64,000 bases of DNA. It comes from Heliocidaris tuberculata. Lineage: Eukaryota > Echinodermata > Echinoidea > Camarodonta > Echinometridae. Of the stretch, positions 22,240 through 35,684 are shown piece by piece. Each line of letters begins with the position of its first letter. Within the stretch, counting starts at the first letter, position 1. The notes beneath the pieces were generated by a model. The model saw only the letters and a list, made by a program, of their open reading frames with translations, searched no databases and had not been told where the DNA came from. A program made the translations under genes and the position numbers. Location of the stretch: assembly GCA_025618425.1 (NCBI GenBank), contig CM046852.1, positions 197,704-261,703 on the forward strand. Direction: 5' to 3'.

Positions 22240-23638
22240 AGCATTCTGCACTTCACATACATCTTAAAAAACATGGGTAAATGTCTACAAGTAGGACATT
22301 TAGTACACATTAAAAACACCGCAGCACACCGCAGCAAACCGCTGTGGTTTATCACACCATATGTGAATATGAGCCTCTGAGTCAATAAAAATTATTGCGA
22401 AAATATCCCTGGAGATAATTTAAGTAATACAGTTTTCCAATTAAAGGGGAAAAAGAAGACACCAAATGCCATAAAATAGTAAGATATGTAATGATGTGGA
22501 GTTATTGGTGCGGATCATCAAAGAAAAGGCATCATACATCGTCAAGGTAAGGCGTACATGTATAAATTACTCTATTGCGAGAGGGGCAGTTGCTCACCTA
22601 GAAGGGATATTTTTGTTGCAGGAGGGGCACTTTCTTTTATTTTGGAAAAAGTAGCTGCAAATAACCTCATCTTTTTTTTTTCTTACAAAAATAATGGACT
22701 ATTCACTATTCATGCTTCCCCCCCCCCCCCAATATTTTTTTTATCAAAAAAATTATAAACATCTGCAATATAGTACATGTATTTGCATGCACTTCATAAG
22801 AACAAAACACATTACAAGACACTGAAAAGTTCAAAGAATATGACAATGTTTATTAACAGTGCATGCTTCTTTCATACAATTTGGTGCCAACAACCTTGGA
22901 TGAATTGATGGATAATATGATACAAATGATACAGAATATATAGATATAAAACAAAATATATAATTTGTACGTGTTCTTTCTACATTTTTACAATGCATTC
23001 AGTTCATGCAATCACTCTTGTATAAAAAGATTCGTTGCCTTAAAGAAACAAATAACAATGAAATTTTTTTCTTTCTTTCTCAGTTCTGAGTACATGATCA
23101 GAGAATCTTATTTCAAAAACATCTTTCCTAGGTAATACAAATAATATCGACCCATAGCACACCCCAAGTGCAAAGTAATAAAATTACAATACATGATCTA
23201 TTCATAGCATGTAGCATTAATGGTGAATGTATTCAACAATAAAGGCATTGAGTCACATGATTTTATTACTAGCATAAAACCCTTAAACATAATTCATTTT
23301 TTACACACATAATTAATTTTCTACATACATAATTAATTTTCTACATACATAATTAATTTTCTACATATACATAATCAATTTTCTACAACCCCTTTCTCTA
23401 ACATCCCATCTTCAAAAATGAAATAGCAATTTTACATAGAAGTGTTCACCATAACTTCACCTTAATCAAACAGTTCTATAATACTTCTTGCCTTCAGTAA
23501 TTTCCCATGACTGTAACAACTCAGAAAGAGAAAGGAGAGCAACAAATGTATTCGTGTTGGATAATTTTATGGTATAGTCAAGGATTGTAATTCCGAACAG
23601 ATTGTATTACCGAACGTGTACAGTTAAGCGCCTAAAAT

Positions 23639-23674
23639 GGGTTTTCATACGCGTGGGATTACGCGTATGAAAAC
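23639..23674. repeat. Perfect hairpin
   Basis: GGTTTTCATACGCGT, a 6-nt GGGATT loop, then ACGCGTATGAAAACC: 15 perfect pairs. Confidence 0.85.
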
Positions 23675-24117
23675 CACACTATTGAAACAAATGTGTGTCT
23701 TTTTCCCATAGCCATAGGTTTCACACGTTCGGAAATAAAGTACCTTTTTCAAGGGACCAAAACGCCGCGTCGTTGGGAAGGGGTTCACTCGGAAGGGAAT
23801 ATCGTATTAAATCTACGTTGTCTTTTTAAAATTCCATCAACTTCTTTTTCTGTAGGACTTTGAGCATTCATTATGTAAGTTTGACAGATATTCGTTTGAT
23901 ATTTTAGTTGCTATCGTTGATTTTCTGAAAAGTGTTCGGACACTGGATCAACCACCATAAGATTGTACTTTCTTAGCAATGATTTAAAATTACTTGCATA
24001 AAACTGCTACATTGGAACCTCGGTATAACAAACTCCTCGGGACCATGGAAGTTACCTTGTTATATCAAAACCTTTACCTTGAAATGAATCGATGGTCTCG
24101 CCGCTCCTTTCTTATCT

Positions 24118-24258
24118 GGGCCCTCTTGCATAAAAAGTTGCGATTAAACGCAACTCAAAAAATTAAACGCAAGTCCAAAATACTTGATTGGTTGAAAATC
24201 GAGTTGTGTTTAATTTTTTGAGTTGCGTTTAATCGCAACTTTTTATGCAAGAGGGCCC
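24118..24258. mobile_element. Foldback element, GGGCCCTCTTGCATAAAA type
   Basis: Near-perfect palindrome; arms contain AAAAAGTTGCGATTAAACGC, centre TTGATTGGTTGAAAA. Confidence 0.9.
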
Positions 24259-24477
24259 TGAACTCTTAACTATCAGCCAACCATCCCGGTACTCCCTTCG
24301 CTCCTCACAAGGCACCATGCTCAACTATCCATCACCCAAGATGCTGCCCACACTTGGTGACAGAGCATTTTCAACTGCTGCTCCCAAACTGTGGAATCAA
24401 TTGCCCCAAATTCTCTGTAACCAACAATCTCTAGATGTCTTCAAAAAGCTTCCCAAAACTCGCTTATTCCGTTAATA
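24258..24477 (+). mobile_element. CR1/jockey-like LINE 3' fragment
   Basis: Open frame encoding LGDRAFSTAAPKLWNQLP and FKKLPKTRLFR-stop, the typical C-terminus of CR1-like reverse transcriptases, followed by an AT-rich tail. Confidence 0.8.
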
Positions 24478-24538
24478 AAATTGTAAAGCGCATTTGAACA
24501 TAATATATATGGAAAATGGGCTATACATATATAAATAC

Positions 24539-24577
<39 letters not shown>

Positions 24578-24849
24578 AAAAGAAAAGAAGCGTGACCATT
24601 AAAATTACCTTGTTATAACAGTGTTCTTTATAACGAGGTTCCACTGCACAAGTCTTTCTATAGTGCTACATAATTTATATTGGCCATGTGCCAAGTGCAA
24701 GCAGACAAAATCATTTTTTCTATCATAATCCAAACACATTTCATAAATGCTAAATGACATAAATCGTCCATGTGTGTTCAAACCAGGCTCTATATTGGTC
24801 TGTTTTGATGACCATAAATATGTACATGTCTTCCATAGGCTGCTAAAGT

Positions 24850-25036
24850 ACAGTGGAAACTAGCTATAAAGAGTTCCGATATATCAAGATTCCTGATATA
24901 ACAAGGTAGTTTTGCTGATCCTAGGTCTTTATGTTCTTTTGTTTTATTTAACCTGATATAAGGAGATTCCTGATACATGTATAACAAGGTAATTTTCATG
25001 GTCCCAAGGTCCTCGTTATAGTGAGTTTCCACTGTA
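24850..25036. mobile_element. Tigger/pogo-like MITE with TA duplication
   Basis: Ends TACAGTGGAAACTAGCTATA and TTATAGTGAGTTTCCACTGTA, flanked by TA. Internal CTGATATAACAAGGTA words are repeated. Confidence 0.75.
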
Positions 25037-25039
25037 ATA

Positions 25040-25270
25040 ATAAATACTTATACATTAAATTTTTGTAACGCTTAATACCAAAGTTCCTAAAGCGATTTAC
25101 AAAGTAAATTTATTATTATGTATAGAAAATACTATTCACATGATGTTAGCCAAGCTTCTGTAATAAACTATACGCATTTAAAGAAATTTTCTCTTCACCA
25201 TGTACCTGTTTTTTAACCTGGGTTAAGAGTGGCAGAAATTTATGAATGTCTCACCAAAAGACATCAACTC
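25040..25270. mobile_element. Decayed SINE, minus orientation
   Basis: TTTGTAACGCTTAATACCAA, AGAGTGGCAGAAATTTATGA and ATGTCTCACCAAAAGACATC correspond to the inverted tRNA-SINE body. Confidence 0.5.
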
Positions 25271-25479
25271 CACAGCAGGATTATAATGGCAAACAAACGG
25301 CTCCACAGTGTCTTATGAAGGTCACAGAAAGGTTGTGAACAGGAAATGTGAAGACATGAAATGACGTGCACGTAGGAAACTTGAAGATCACATGTGACCA
25401 GATGAAGATCGATTGTACGACACGCGACAGTTGCTCCTCATCAGTTTCGTACAGGAACACAATGCTAAAATTCAACCCT

Positions 25480-25638
25480 GGGCCCCGTTGCATAAAACTT
25501 ACCGTTAACGGTATCTTTGCCATCAATAGTAACTCCCTTGGAAACCTCGATTTTTATTGGCTGTTGAGTGATGTTACCATGGTAGTTACCATTGATAGCA
25601 GAGTTACCATTAATGGTAAGTTTTATGCAACGGGACCC
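25480..25638. mobile_element. Foldback element, GGGCCCCGTTGCATAAAA type
   Basis: Arms contain ACTTACCGTTAACGGTA and its inverse-like TTACCATTAATGGTAAGT; centre ATTGGCTGTTGAGT. Confidence 0.8.
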
Positions 25639-25751
25639 TGGACAGACACTATACCTAGCCCCATAAACCTATCGTAAAACCATATTGCAACCCTAACCCT
25701 TACCCTACATATACATTGTTGCCAGACCATATGTCGGAGCAACTGAAGATC

Positions 25752-25990
25752 ATCAAACAGTAGAGACATGTGACAGACATGTGACAGACATGCAGCAGAT
25801 GTGTGACAGATGTGCGATAGACATGTGACAGATGTGCGACAGATATGCAGCAGATGTGTGACAGATATGCAGATGTGTGACAGATGTGCGACAGATGTGC
25901 GACAGACATGTAACATATGTCTGACAGACATGTAGCAGATGTGTGACAAACATGTGACAAATGTGTGACAGACATGTGACAATCATGTAA
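25752..25990. repeat. Minisatellite, ~11-12 bp GACAGATGTGT/C units
   Basis: About 20 variants of GACAGACATGT and GACAGATGTGC without spacers. It creates long His/Cys/Thr-rich frames on the minus strand that are not genes. Confidence 0.9.
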
Positions 25991-27147
25991 AGGCTTGTGA
26001 TGAATGGAAGAACAGAGTTACATAGAAGGCATGTTATGGTATTGGATGGATGCTCATGAACACGGACCAAGGAAACGGATGCAGATAACAATTTCAGGAG
26101 GATACTTCCTAATACATGTATGTACCTGCGTACCTTCAAAAGCTACATGTAAAACTACAAGTTTCTCAATTCAAAATTTAGGGATATAGTATACTTTTCA
26201 TGCTTTTACACAAACAATTTCAGAAAAATACCGGTAGTGGATTACAGGATAAGATTTGGAAAATTAGTTTAAAAACCCCCTCAAAAATAGGAAAGGTTGG
26301 CAGCTATCTAATAGGAGGCCTACAAATGTTAAATTTATTTTGGTAGCCCCTATGGATACTGGTACCAGAATTTCCTGTGTATTTTGAACACTGCCCTCAT
26401 AAAACTCTGACATACATGTAAGGAAAGGTGAATGGGAACATGCTTGGCATTATTAATCAATGTCATTATAGCTTTTCTTGTGGTCAAGTCTTCAGATTTG
26501 AAAAATTTGTGGAAAGTTCCAAGTACACTCATATTAGAAATACATGATTAATGTTAAGATATATCAATAAAAATGTGCATAAGTAGCTTCAGATCAATTA
26601 TGACTAACAGATAAAACTCATCTGTTTACAGTGAAATAGTGCATATACATATATATGGTGCAGTGAATAGTTACAATTTCTTACACTGTTCTACAAAAAT
26701 TCTACATACATGTATTCACTTAAAAAGTGCATAGATATCTACATGTATGTACTAACCAGCATCTGTTAACATTTCATTTAAGCAAAAGTGATCTGTTTAG
26801 TACAATTTATTGCTACAGTGTACACAACAATTTCATTTTACATACCATTACATGGTCAACGTACAAAATGATACATTTACATGATACTATCGCCCCATAG
26901 GTAAATATCACTCTGTATTATTCAGTCAACATAACTGTATGAGTAATTGGTGCAACAATAACAGCTAGTATTTCAGGGTATGGTTAAATAATTTGTTTAA
27001 AGTACCTCTACAACAGAAAGTCAATCTTTCAAAACAATGCCAAATCAGTCAATGTTCTATTGTCTATGCCTTCTATTCTCAGTACATAACCTACAAACTA
27101 CATGACTTTTTGTACAGTTGTCTTTTCCTCCTGATAATCGAAAGGGA

Positions 27148-27153
27148 TTTATT
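27148..27153 (-). promoter_or_regulatory. Candidate polyadenylation signal of MYLIP
   Basis: AATAAA on the minus strand about 270 nt after the stop. A second one is at 26806-26811, so the 3' UTR length is open. Confidence 0.35.
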
Positions 27154-27424
27154 GGCACATGCCATATCAAGCACTTCCTCCTTTAATGATATTTGTCCGT
27201 TTATAATACCCTACGGCGATGTAATGAAATAATGCGATAACGGTCGAATGAAGAATAAATAAAGAATGAAATAAAATGAGTAAGCAGTTGAAAAAAAAAC
27301 AACTCCTAATCATCAAGGCCAATGCATGTTACAACAAAACTTCCCTCTGAAAAAAAAATTAAAGCTCTATCAGTGTGATAAAAGAGCTCTGTCAATGGGA
27401 TAAAAATAAAGGCAATATTTGGCT

Positions 27425-27565
27425 TCAAGAGAAAAAAACTCTCTGAACATAGATGACCTCAGCTCTACAGACCGGGCAGCGGCTGCACTCTTTGGCGCAT
27501 GTCTCACAACAGAACATGTGACCACACGGACAGAACACTGTGGTCATCTCCTTATCCAGGCAAAC
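27425..27565 (-). CDS. MYLIP: MYLIP coding exon 9: RING finger and stop
   Basis: Acceptor ttgctag; phase 0; TGA at 27427-27425. Encodes VCLDKEMTTVFCPCGHMFCC, ETC and CPVCRAEVIYVQRVFFS. With the Cys of exon 8 it forms a C3HC4-type RING of the MYLIP form, expected to recruit a ubiquitin-loaded E2. Confidence 0.95.
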   Translation of the reverse strand, partial: VCLDKEMTTVFCPCGHMFCCETCAKECSRCPVCRAEVIYVQRVFFS

Positions 27566-30500
27566 CTAGCAATAGAGGGCAGCAATAGAGAGAGGAGAAA
27601 GAAGAAAAAAAAAGGGGGGTTAAATCATAGGATGCAAGGTTGCAAAATAATAGGACTTCAAAAATATGTTAACTGAATAATGAGTTAATGGGAATTATAA
27701 GAGAAGGAGAAAGAGTGCTACTATTCAGTGGACCTTCAATGAGCCAATGAAAACTCTTGTGGAACAAAAAGCTGTGCACCTAGAAGAGATCATTTAGGGG
27801 TTGTTTACATCCATACACTGAATGAATGACAATCAATATGCTTTGTCTTTGCTGAGAGACATCTAATTCTAAAGATATTGTAGGGTATTTCAGGGGAGCG
27901 TTTCATGAAAGGATTTGTCAGATATTTTATCCGACAAGTGTTATAAGCTACTGAAATCCTTGCATCTGATTGGCTGAGAGCAAATTTGTCAGTAAAAATC
28001 ACTGAAAAAACGCTTGATGAAATGCTCCCCAGGGCACAATGTGAAATAGTAGACCTTTCAGTGGAAAGGTACTTTTCAGACATACATTTAAGCCCAGTAA
28101 CTCGCTGTTTAAAAAAAAATGCAACGGCAAAATGAAATAAGGGTAGAGCACCGCACATTTTTAAAAAAAATTATTGTGGGTACACAATGGGGACATAGTT
28201 GCAGGAAGCTTAGATTCCCCCCCCCCCCCCCTCCACAAAAATACCTCCAGCCATTTACAAACACATGATATTCTTACTGCATCAAACCAGGGGGCTTAAC
28301 CTGCTGACTTATACATTATCTCATCCTCATAATCAAACAGGAACTGCCAGTTTCTGTAGGCAATGGTCTAATAGAATTTGAGAATGCTATTCCTGAACAG
28401 CTGGGGAAGTTGAGTGAGAGTTTCTTTGCTGACTCTCAGATGAGGGCGTACCTGACACAGCCTAGATTCTTGTAAGTTAGAGAGCTGATCTTGAAGTTTT
28501 TCCACCATCTCCACCTCAGGCTTAGGGCCACTCATGGGGCTTCCTCCTTCATGCCTGCTGGCCTACAAACAATCAAAAACAAATAAGCATTACAATTACA
28601 TTCAATATAATAACAGCATAAATCTTTCTTACAATGCCAATGCATGAATTATCCTTTATTAGTGTGTGGCAGCAAGAGGATTCAAACCCATACCACTGAC
28701 ATGACGGGTGAGTATGTGAGTTTCAAAAAAATCAAACATGATCTCCGTATCACAAGTCCTGCACCATATTTTTCTGGAATTCTGGTGATTATCAATAGGT
28801 TTCTTCAAGTACAAAAACTTTGCTGCTTTTCTTCCCCCCCCCCCTTTTTTTTTAATAGGAAAAGAGCAGTCTACCACTGTCTGAGCAGCGGTGAACAACA
28901 TTTAGTTGGCAAAATTATCACCCTCTGAGGGCATCATCAGCTGTCAACAATTTTTTCTTCACTCTTAAGTTGGCTATTGTTTGCAACTGCACTATATAAT
29001 TATACAAACAAAAAGCAAACAAAATATGTTAAATATGTTAATCTAAACTCTACTCCACTGGCATGGTGCCAGCAGTGGGATATATATACCCCCACCATTG
29101 AAATGACTTTGTAGTGTCATTGTTATTTGTAATTTTCATGTAGGTACATCATTAGACTGATTTTGTACAGGATGAACAGACTGACATCTGACGCTCCATA
29201 AATCGCAGAACTGAATCTAAGTATTAAGGCGTGGTTCAAACCTGGCCTAACGTTACGCCTTTTTCAAGAAACGGGCCATTAACCCTTTCAGGACAGGAAT
29301 TATTTAAGGGCTAAATTGATCACATTTTGTTCTTCAAGTTGGCAACAATAATATTTCTCCTATTGCTACATGGTTCAAATAAGGTGTAATGTCTTTGAAA
29401 ACAATATACATGGTTTGCAATTTTCTAGAAAAGTTTGAAAAATTGCTAATTTTGATTTAAAAAAAAATGATTTTTGAGCTGCTCGTTGTGTTGCCAATTT
29501 AAGGATTTTAAAGCTTATTCTCGTTTTTAAAATTCCTGGCATCAAATGCAATATGGTCAGGTAACAAAAATAGTGTGTGCAAAATTTGTTATCTTTCTAC
29601 TAATGCATCTGGTATACTTTTCAGAGCTCTGAACAAAAGTTATTTGAGCCAAACCACAAAATGTGGTCAATTGTCTCGAAAGGGTTAAGTCTCATCTATC
29701 TTACATTGTGTGGTAGAGTGCCTTCAGGGCTGGAATCAGGACTAGAATCATCTTCTTGAGTCGCGCTGGGTGGTTTAGGGATTTGTATCGGAGGCTGGCT
29801 GCCAGTTGGTTGTCTGCTCAGTAGGATCTCCTGTGAATGAGTGCTTCTTAATGTACTAGAGACTGGCCATGTACGCTGACCACCGTAATTCTCAAAGTCC
29901 AGGGACCATCTTTGCTGTAAACACAGAAGTGAAAGAGAATCAGATGTCAATGTGGAAGTATTCACTCAATCAAAAGTCTGAATGTTCTAATCTCTGTCTG
30001 GCACATAGGTCTTTAGACAAAGCATTTCATCTACATTGGTCTCTCTCCACCCAGGTGTTAAATGCACACCCGGCAGGATATATCCATTAACCCTTACTGT
30101 AGTGGGGAGAGGGGGCCTATTTCGCCCAGCATTTCGAACAGCTGCCATTCACGCCACATAACTTTCTGACTTTTTTCTTTCAAGTCTTGCACATCTTTTG
30201 ACACCAAGTTTACAAAATTCGGTCATACTGTTACCGAGTCACGTGAGCTTTTATGACCTCATGTCAGCCCGAAAACGGAGCATTTCTGAGTTTTGTGTAC
30301 AAAGTGAATAAGAAACTGCATTTCATCATGGTCATCCTTTATCACCTATAACTTCTTCTTAAAGCTGTAATTATCACTTATTCTAACTGAATATTGTTTC
30401 ATATAACACTCTGAAACAGCAGACTTAAAAAAAAAATAAAAAAGTCAAAGCTGAAAAACAGAGAAATAGATAAGAAATTTGTAAAACAATTATATAGAAT

Positions 30501-33500
30501 ATACAAGAATTGAAATCACTTTTAAAAATTTTCTGATGTAGTGTTTTTGATGTTTAGAGAGAACTTTTTGCATTAAAATTTATCCCCAAGGCCTTTCTTT
30601 AATTGATTATCAATTGAAGTATATATTCATATCAAATACAAAATATGGATTTACATAAAAATAACAATGGATTTATGTTCTTTATGTGATTTTCGAGGTC
30701 CATGCAAAATTTTGTGACGATCAGTCATGTCGCGGCTGAGAACGGAAGGGGGGGGGCCTTGGAGATCCTCCCCCCCCCCCCACCTGTCAGAGAGGAGCTT
30801 GACATAGCCCAGTACAGTAAGGGTCAAAATACAATTGGCCTGACAACAGCAGACAAAGCTAAAGCTAGGATAAACCTATGGATACTACTACTAATATTCA
30901 AACATACATGTACATTATGTGATATGCTTTTAATATATAAGAACGGTTTATTATCATGGGGGGATGTCACATCTTCAACTAAGTCTATTCATAGCTGTTT
31001 TCACTTCTAAGCAGTTTTCCTCACCAGCTCTGAACAAGGCTTTATTGTGATAAAAGTGTTTTATGGTGACGAAGTGCATTATCTTACATCTTGTGTTGGG
31101 CTGTGTCCGGGGTGCAGTTTCCTCCATGCACTGTCGTAGGCCTGACGTCTGGTGTGGCCAACATCAAACCTGAACACCTTGCCTCTTGTTGTATCGGGCT
31201 TCATCAGCACCAGGAATGACCCGAACCCTGTGTGTGAATGCTGCTGCCGTACTACCCTCTCAACGCTCTCACACTACAAGACAGGAGATAAAATTGGTTA
31301 GGGTTCCATTAGGGTTCCATGTAGTATGGGGTAGAGGCCGTGTGTTAATGCTGAGATTGTTTCATAAATCCTCTCATTGCTTTCACTCGTATGAGAAGAG
31401 ATAGAATCGGCCAAGCCTAAGCTTTAACCCTTTCAAGACATTTGACCACATTTTGTGGTTTGGCTCAATGACTTTTTATTCAGAGCTCTAAAAAATATAT
31501 CAGATGCATGAGTAGAAAGAGCAAAAATGTCTGTACACACTATGTTGATTATTTTTACATGACCATATTGTATTTGATGCCAGGGATTTTTAAAATGAGA
31601 ATAAGCTTTAAAATCCTTAAATTGGCAACACATTGAGAGGTTCAAAATCATTGTTTTTTTATCAAAATCAGCAATTTTTAAAACTTTTTGACAAAATTCG
31701 TAACCATGTATATTTTTTTCAAAGACATTACACTTAAAGTGATTGATTAACTTTGCGAAAAATTGTAAAATCAGCTCAAATGCCAGTGAATTGTGTGCAG
31801 TCCTCTAACTACATATATAATTAAGGATATGTGAAAGTATGAGAGAAAATGGAACCCGTTTACTATCCTAAAAAAGAGAAAATCGCGATCAATCGCTAGC
31901 GCAAGTCGCTCGGCTTCTTCGCTGCGCTGCAGTCACAAAAACCAAGCACCGGCGCTTGGCGATTTCCGAGCGGGTTTCCAGCCCGTACGGTATTCTGTGA
32001 TAGAGCGAGGTATGCCAACCGTAAGAGTTCTTTAGGGTTCGGTGGTACTCTATCCCGACATCAATGTTCAATCGTAAATATCTTGATATATAAACGACCG
32101 ATCAGCTTATAAAACTCAGGCGATTCCTGTCTGAGCTAAAGGTTTGCAATTATGATTACAGCATTAGCTGGAACAGTGATTTTTTTTTCAATCCTGGGCA
32201 AAGTTAATCAATGCCTTTAATTAGAAGCATGTAACACAAAAAGAAATATATTATTGTTGCCAATTTGAAGAACAAAATGTGATCAATTTAGCCCTGAAAT
32301 ATTTCCTGTCCTGAAGGGGTTAATAATTTGGGTTAAAGGCTATACGTGAATACTGATGTTACACTACCCTATTAACACTCTCACATTAGAGATATGAGAC
32401 GCCAGACGTCTGATAAGGACTTGAAACCTGTGTGTCAGTGAAACTATAATTGCTCTCTTAATGCCCTTACACTAGAGATAAGATGAGGAATAGGGTTGAA
32501 ACCTGTGTGTGAATACTGCTATTCTACTATCCTCTCAATGTTTTAACCCTTTCAGGAAAGGAATTATTCAAGGCCTAAATTAATCACATTTTGTTCTTCA
32601 AATTGGCAAACAATCATAGTTTGTTTTAGTGCTTCATGGTTATAGTAAACTGTAATGTCTTTGAAAACAATATACATGGTTAGCATTTTTGTCGAAAAGT
32701 TGGAAAAAATTGTCAATTTTTATTAAAAAAAACGATTTTGAACCTCTCAACGTGTTGCCAATTGAAGGATTTTAAAGCTTATGTTCGTTTTTAAAATTCT
32801 TGGCATCAAATGCAATATGGTCATGCAACAAAAATGGACATAGCGTGTGCAGAACTTTTTGCTCTTTCTACTCATGCATCTGGTATATTTTTTAGAGCTC
32901 AGCATAAAAAATTATTGAACCAAACCACAAAATGTGGTCAATTGTCTCGAAAGGGTTAACAGGAGATAAAATGTGTTATACAATGCTGGTAAACCTGTGT
33001 GTACAATGTCACTATTGTATTGCCCTCTAAATGATCTCACACTAAAAGATAAGATAGGAAGGGTTAGTCAAAGTTAAAGATATCTATTAATTTTTCGTAA
33101 AGATAGGAAATAATTAACGAGTACAAGCAGATCCTCTAGTCTCTGGTAATTAACTAAATTACAATACATTCCCCTTCGATTTTGTAATCACTGATAATCT
33201 TTAACAGGGAAATTAGTGTTGGTAGATAAAGGAAATAATTTTAAAGTACATGAGGATTCTGTGGCAATGAGCTAAATTACAATACATTCCCCTTCGAGTT
33301 TGTAATCACTGTTAATCTTTAACGGAGAAATTAGTGTTGGCAGATAAAGGAAATAATTCAAAAGTAAATGAGGATTCTATGGTAATTAACAAAATTACAA
33401 TACATTCCCCTTCGATTTTGTAATCACTGTTTATCTTTAACAGAGAAATTAGTGTTGGCAGATAAAGGAAATAATTCAAAAGTAAATGAGGATTCTATGG

Positions 33501-35624
33501 TAATTAACAAAATTACAATACATTCCCCTTCGATTTTGTAATCACTGTTAATCTTTAACAGGAAAATTTCAAGTACAGAACGGTTTAAAATGGTCGAAGA
33601 TCATATTTGATTTCCTCCATTCTACACTGGGAAACGAGGCCTTTAAAACATATCTGACTGCGATATGCTAGGGAGCAATAATCATGCCCCACCTGTGAAG
33701 AATGGTGAATTCATGCCAAGCCAATAACATGAAGCTTGGCAGAGATTTTAATGGTAATCAAGGTTGCTACGAAACATGTTGTGAACACAACTGTTCTTGT
33801 ACCAGTGGGTGTCCTATTCAAGGACACACTTTATCATCCATGCACAATGCTTGATGTTTCATAGATGTTCAAATTGGCATATACATGCTACATACACAGG
33901 GATGTGAAGTTCCTGCAGTGTACAGTGATCTTGAATTTGAGAAATTCAGAAGTTTCTTATCAGTTATCAAATTTCCTTCTATTTTCCAGCAATCGGTTTC
34001 TCTGATTTTCTACTTGCTACAAGGTTAGACTGTTTTTAATGGCCGATTCTATATTGGAAAAAAAATCTTTTTTTTTTTACCACAATCTTAGTTTCCCCAA
34101 CCGCTATTTGCCATTTATTCACCATGAAATATTCATATTTGAGACCAGGCACCATAAAAACAACAAAATTGTTGCACTATGTGATTTTAAGTTAGAGCTC
34201 AATAAAAGTCTTTTAGCTTGGCATGGTCAAATTTTAGTTTTGGGTATTTCCTGAAAGAGTATAGTTTTTTAAAAGTAATTTATAAATGTGGAGGCACCAA
34301 ACAATCTAAAAGTGGTATTTTTTACAGTTTACAACTTAGACCTACATGTACACTGTACATGTATATGTATATCCCATAACTTTAAAACAGAGTAAGTTCT
34401 TGTATTGACTTTTGTCCACTATGATGAGTAGGATGTGCTTAATTAGTATGCCAATGACAAGTTTCAGGACAATTTAATAATCCCTTCATAGAAATTTCTA
34501 ATGAGTTGTAATCCTCCTTTTGTCACTTTTGCACAATACCTTGGAAGTCAGAATGCTTTGAATAGGCTGCAAACTTTAAACCCTCAAAAGTAATTTCTCA
34601 AAAGTAACATTCTGTGGGATTGGACATTCTACTCTTTGTACAGTGGGTTAGAAACATCTAATGCTAATGATTTATATATCATTTTAATGCTGAGAATCTA
34701 CTTTTTCAGAATCAGACCTTAACTAAAAATTCATATCTGGCAACTTTTTGGTGATTTTGTGGAGACTGGTCACATTTGCTGCAGCATTTTTTTCAAAGGC
34801 AGTTCACACCATCATGTTTGTCCAAGTCTAAATGTATACTTACTCTGAAGAACGTATGTGACTCTGTAAATGCTCTGAACAGAGCCTGAGCAATCTTCCT
34901 GGAGCTGAGGCGGAACTTGAGCGCTGCAAGTACGTCTTCAACCCCCGTGCCTCCCGATGATCGGTAGTAGTGGACTGAGAAGTGATTCTGATGATACGAG
35001 ACTTTACTGATGTCTTCATATTTGATACTGTGTGAATACAAAGCATAGTTGTAACAATATTTATCATAGTAATAGTAGGTTCATAAACATACATGTACAT
35101 GTATTATGATATAACACATCTAAGAGCTTCAAAAGAGCTTTGGAAATTACAACCCCTCATTTGGCTCTACCAATTGTTTTTATAAGCACAGTGCATTCAG
35201 GAGTTGAGAGTGGTAAATATACATTAATGTCTTGCCAAAGGGCATTAGACATGGTTCTCAAACAATTTGATATTTAGTGAATAATGAAGAGATGATGCTA
35301 TCAGTTTATGAGTAGAATTAGTCTAGAGCAATCTTGTATTTTTGACTTGCAAATAAATGGAATTAAATTTCTTTTCTTTCTTAACGGTCATATCTCGGCC
35401 AGTTTCATTACACTGTATTTCAAAATGATAATACCATTCGTAACAATAACAAGTTCTTTTCTATCAACAACTATGACAATTATAATAAACTTAATAATTC
35501 TAATAGTAATAAGAATAATGACAAGAAGAAGAAGAAAAATAGTTAAGATAATAAAGAAATAGATAAATAGATAGTAATGATGATAATACTACTACGACCA
35601 CTCCTGTAACTATGACTTTTACTT

Positions 35625-35684
<60 letters not shown>

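Larger units (their letters stand above)
21006..22376. mobile_element. MITE family L copy 1 (outermost of three nested elements)
   Basis: Outer ends AGGCTCGTTCACATTGCCAT and ATGTGAATATGAGCCT with GGTAAACCGCCGTGG / AAACCGCTGTGGTTTA inside. Its interior is split by element B (21055-22239), itself split by element A (21228-22001). Confidence 0.7.
24003..24650. mobile_element. Tigger-like MITE carrying later insertions
   Basis: Ends TTGGAACCTCGGTATAACAA and TTATAACGAGGTTCCACTG are inverted. Inside are a foldback element (24118-24258), a CR1-like fragment and a (TTA)n run. Confidence 0.6.
15310..27147. other. Intergenic region between the two genes
   Basis: No exon with convincing domain content was seen on either strand. 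The two genes converge on this interval. It contains the repeats listed separately; 22380-23550 and 26000-27140 show nothing beyond AT-rich sequence, A/C runs and short direct repeats (for example TACATAATTAATTTTC, three to four times near 23300-23380). Confidence 0.7.

Noticed and set aside
24118..24258. microRNA precursor
   Set aside because: Arms are near-perfect over the whole length, with family ends shared with other foldback elements.
25623..26139. His/Cys/Thr-rich minus-strand frames, and a possible CRISPR-like array
   Set aside because: An 11-12 bp minisatellite without spacers; not coding and not CRISPR.
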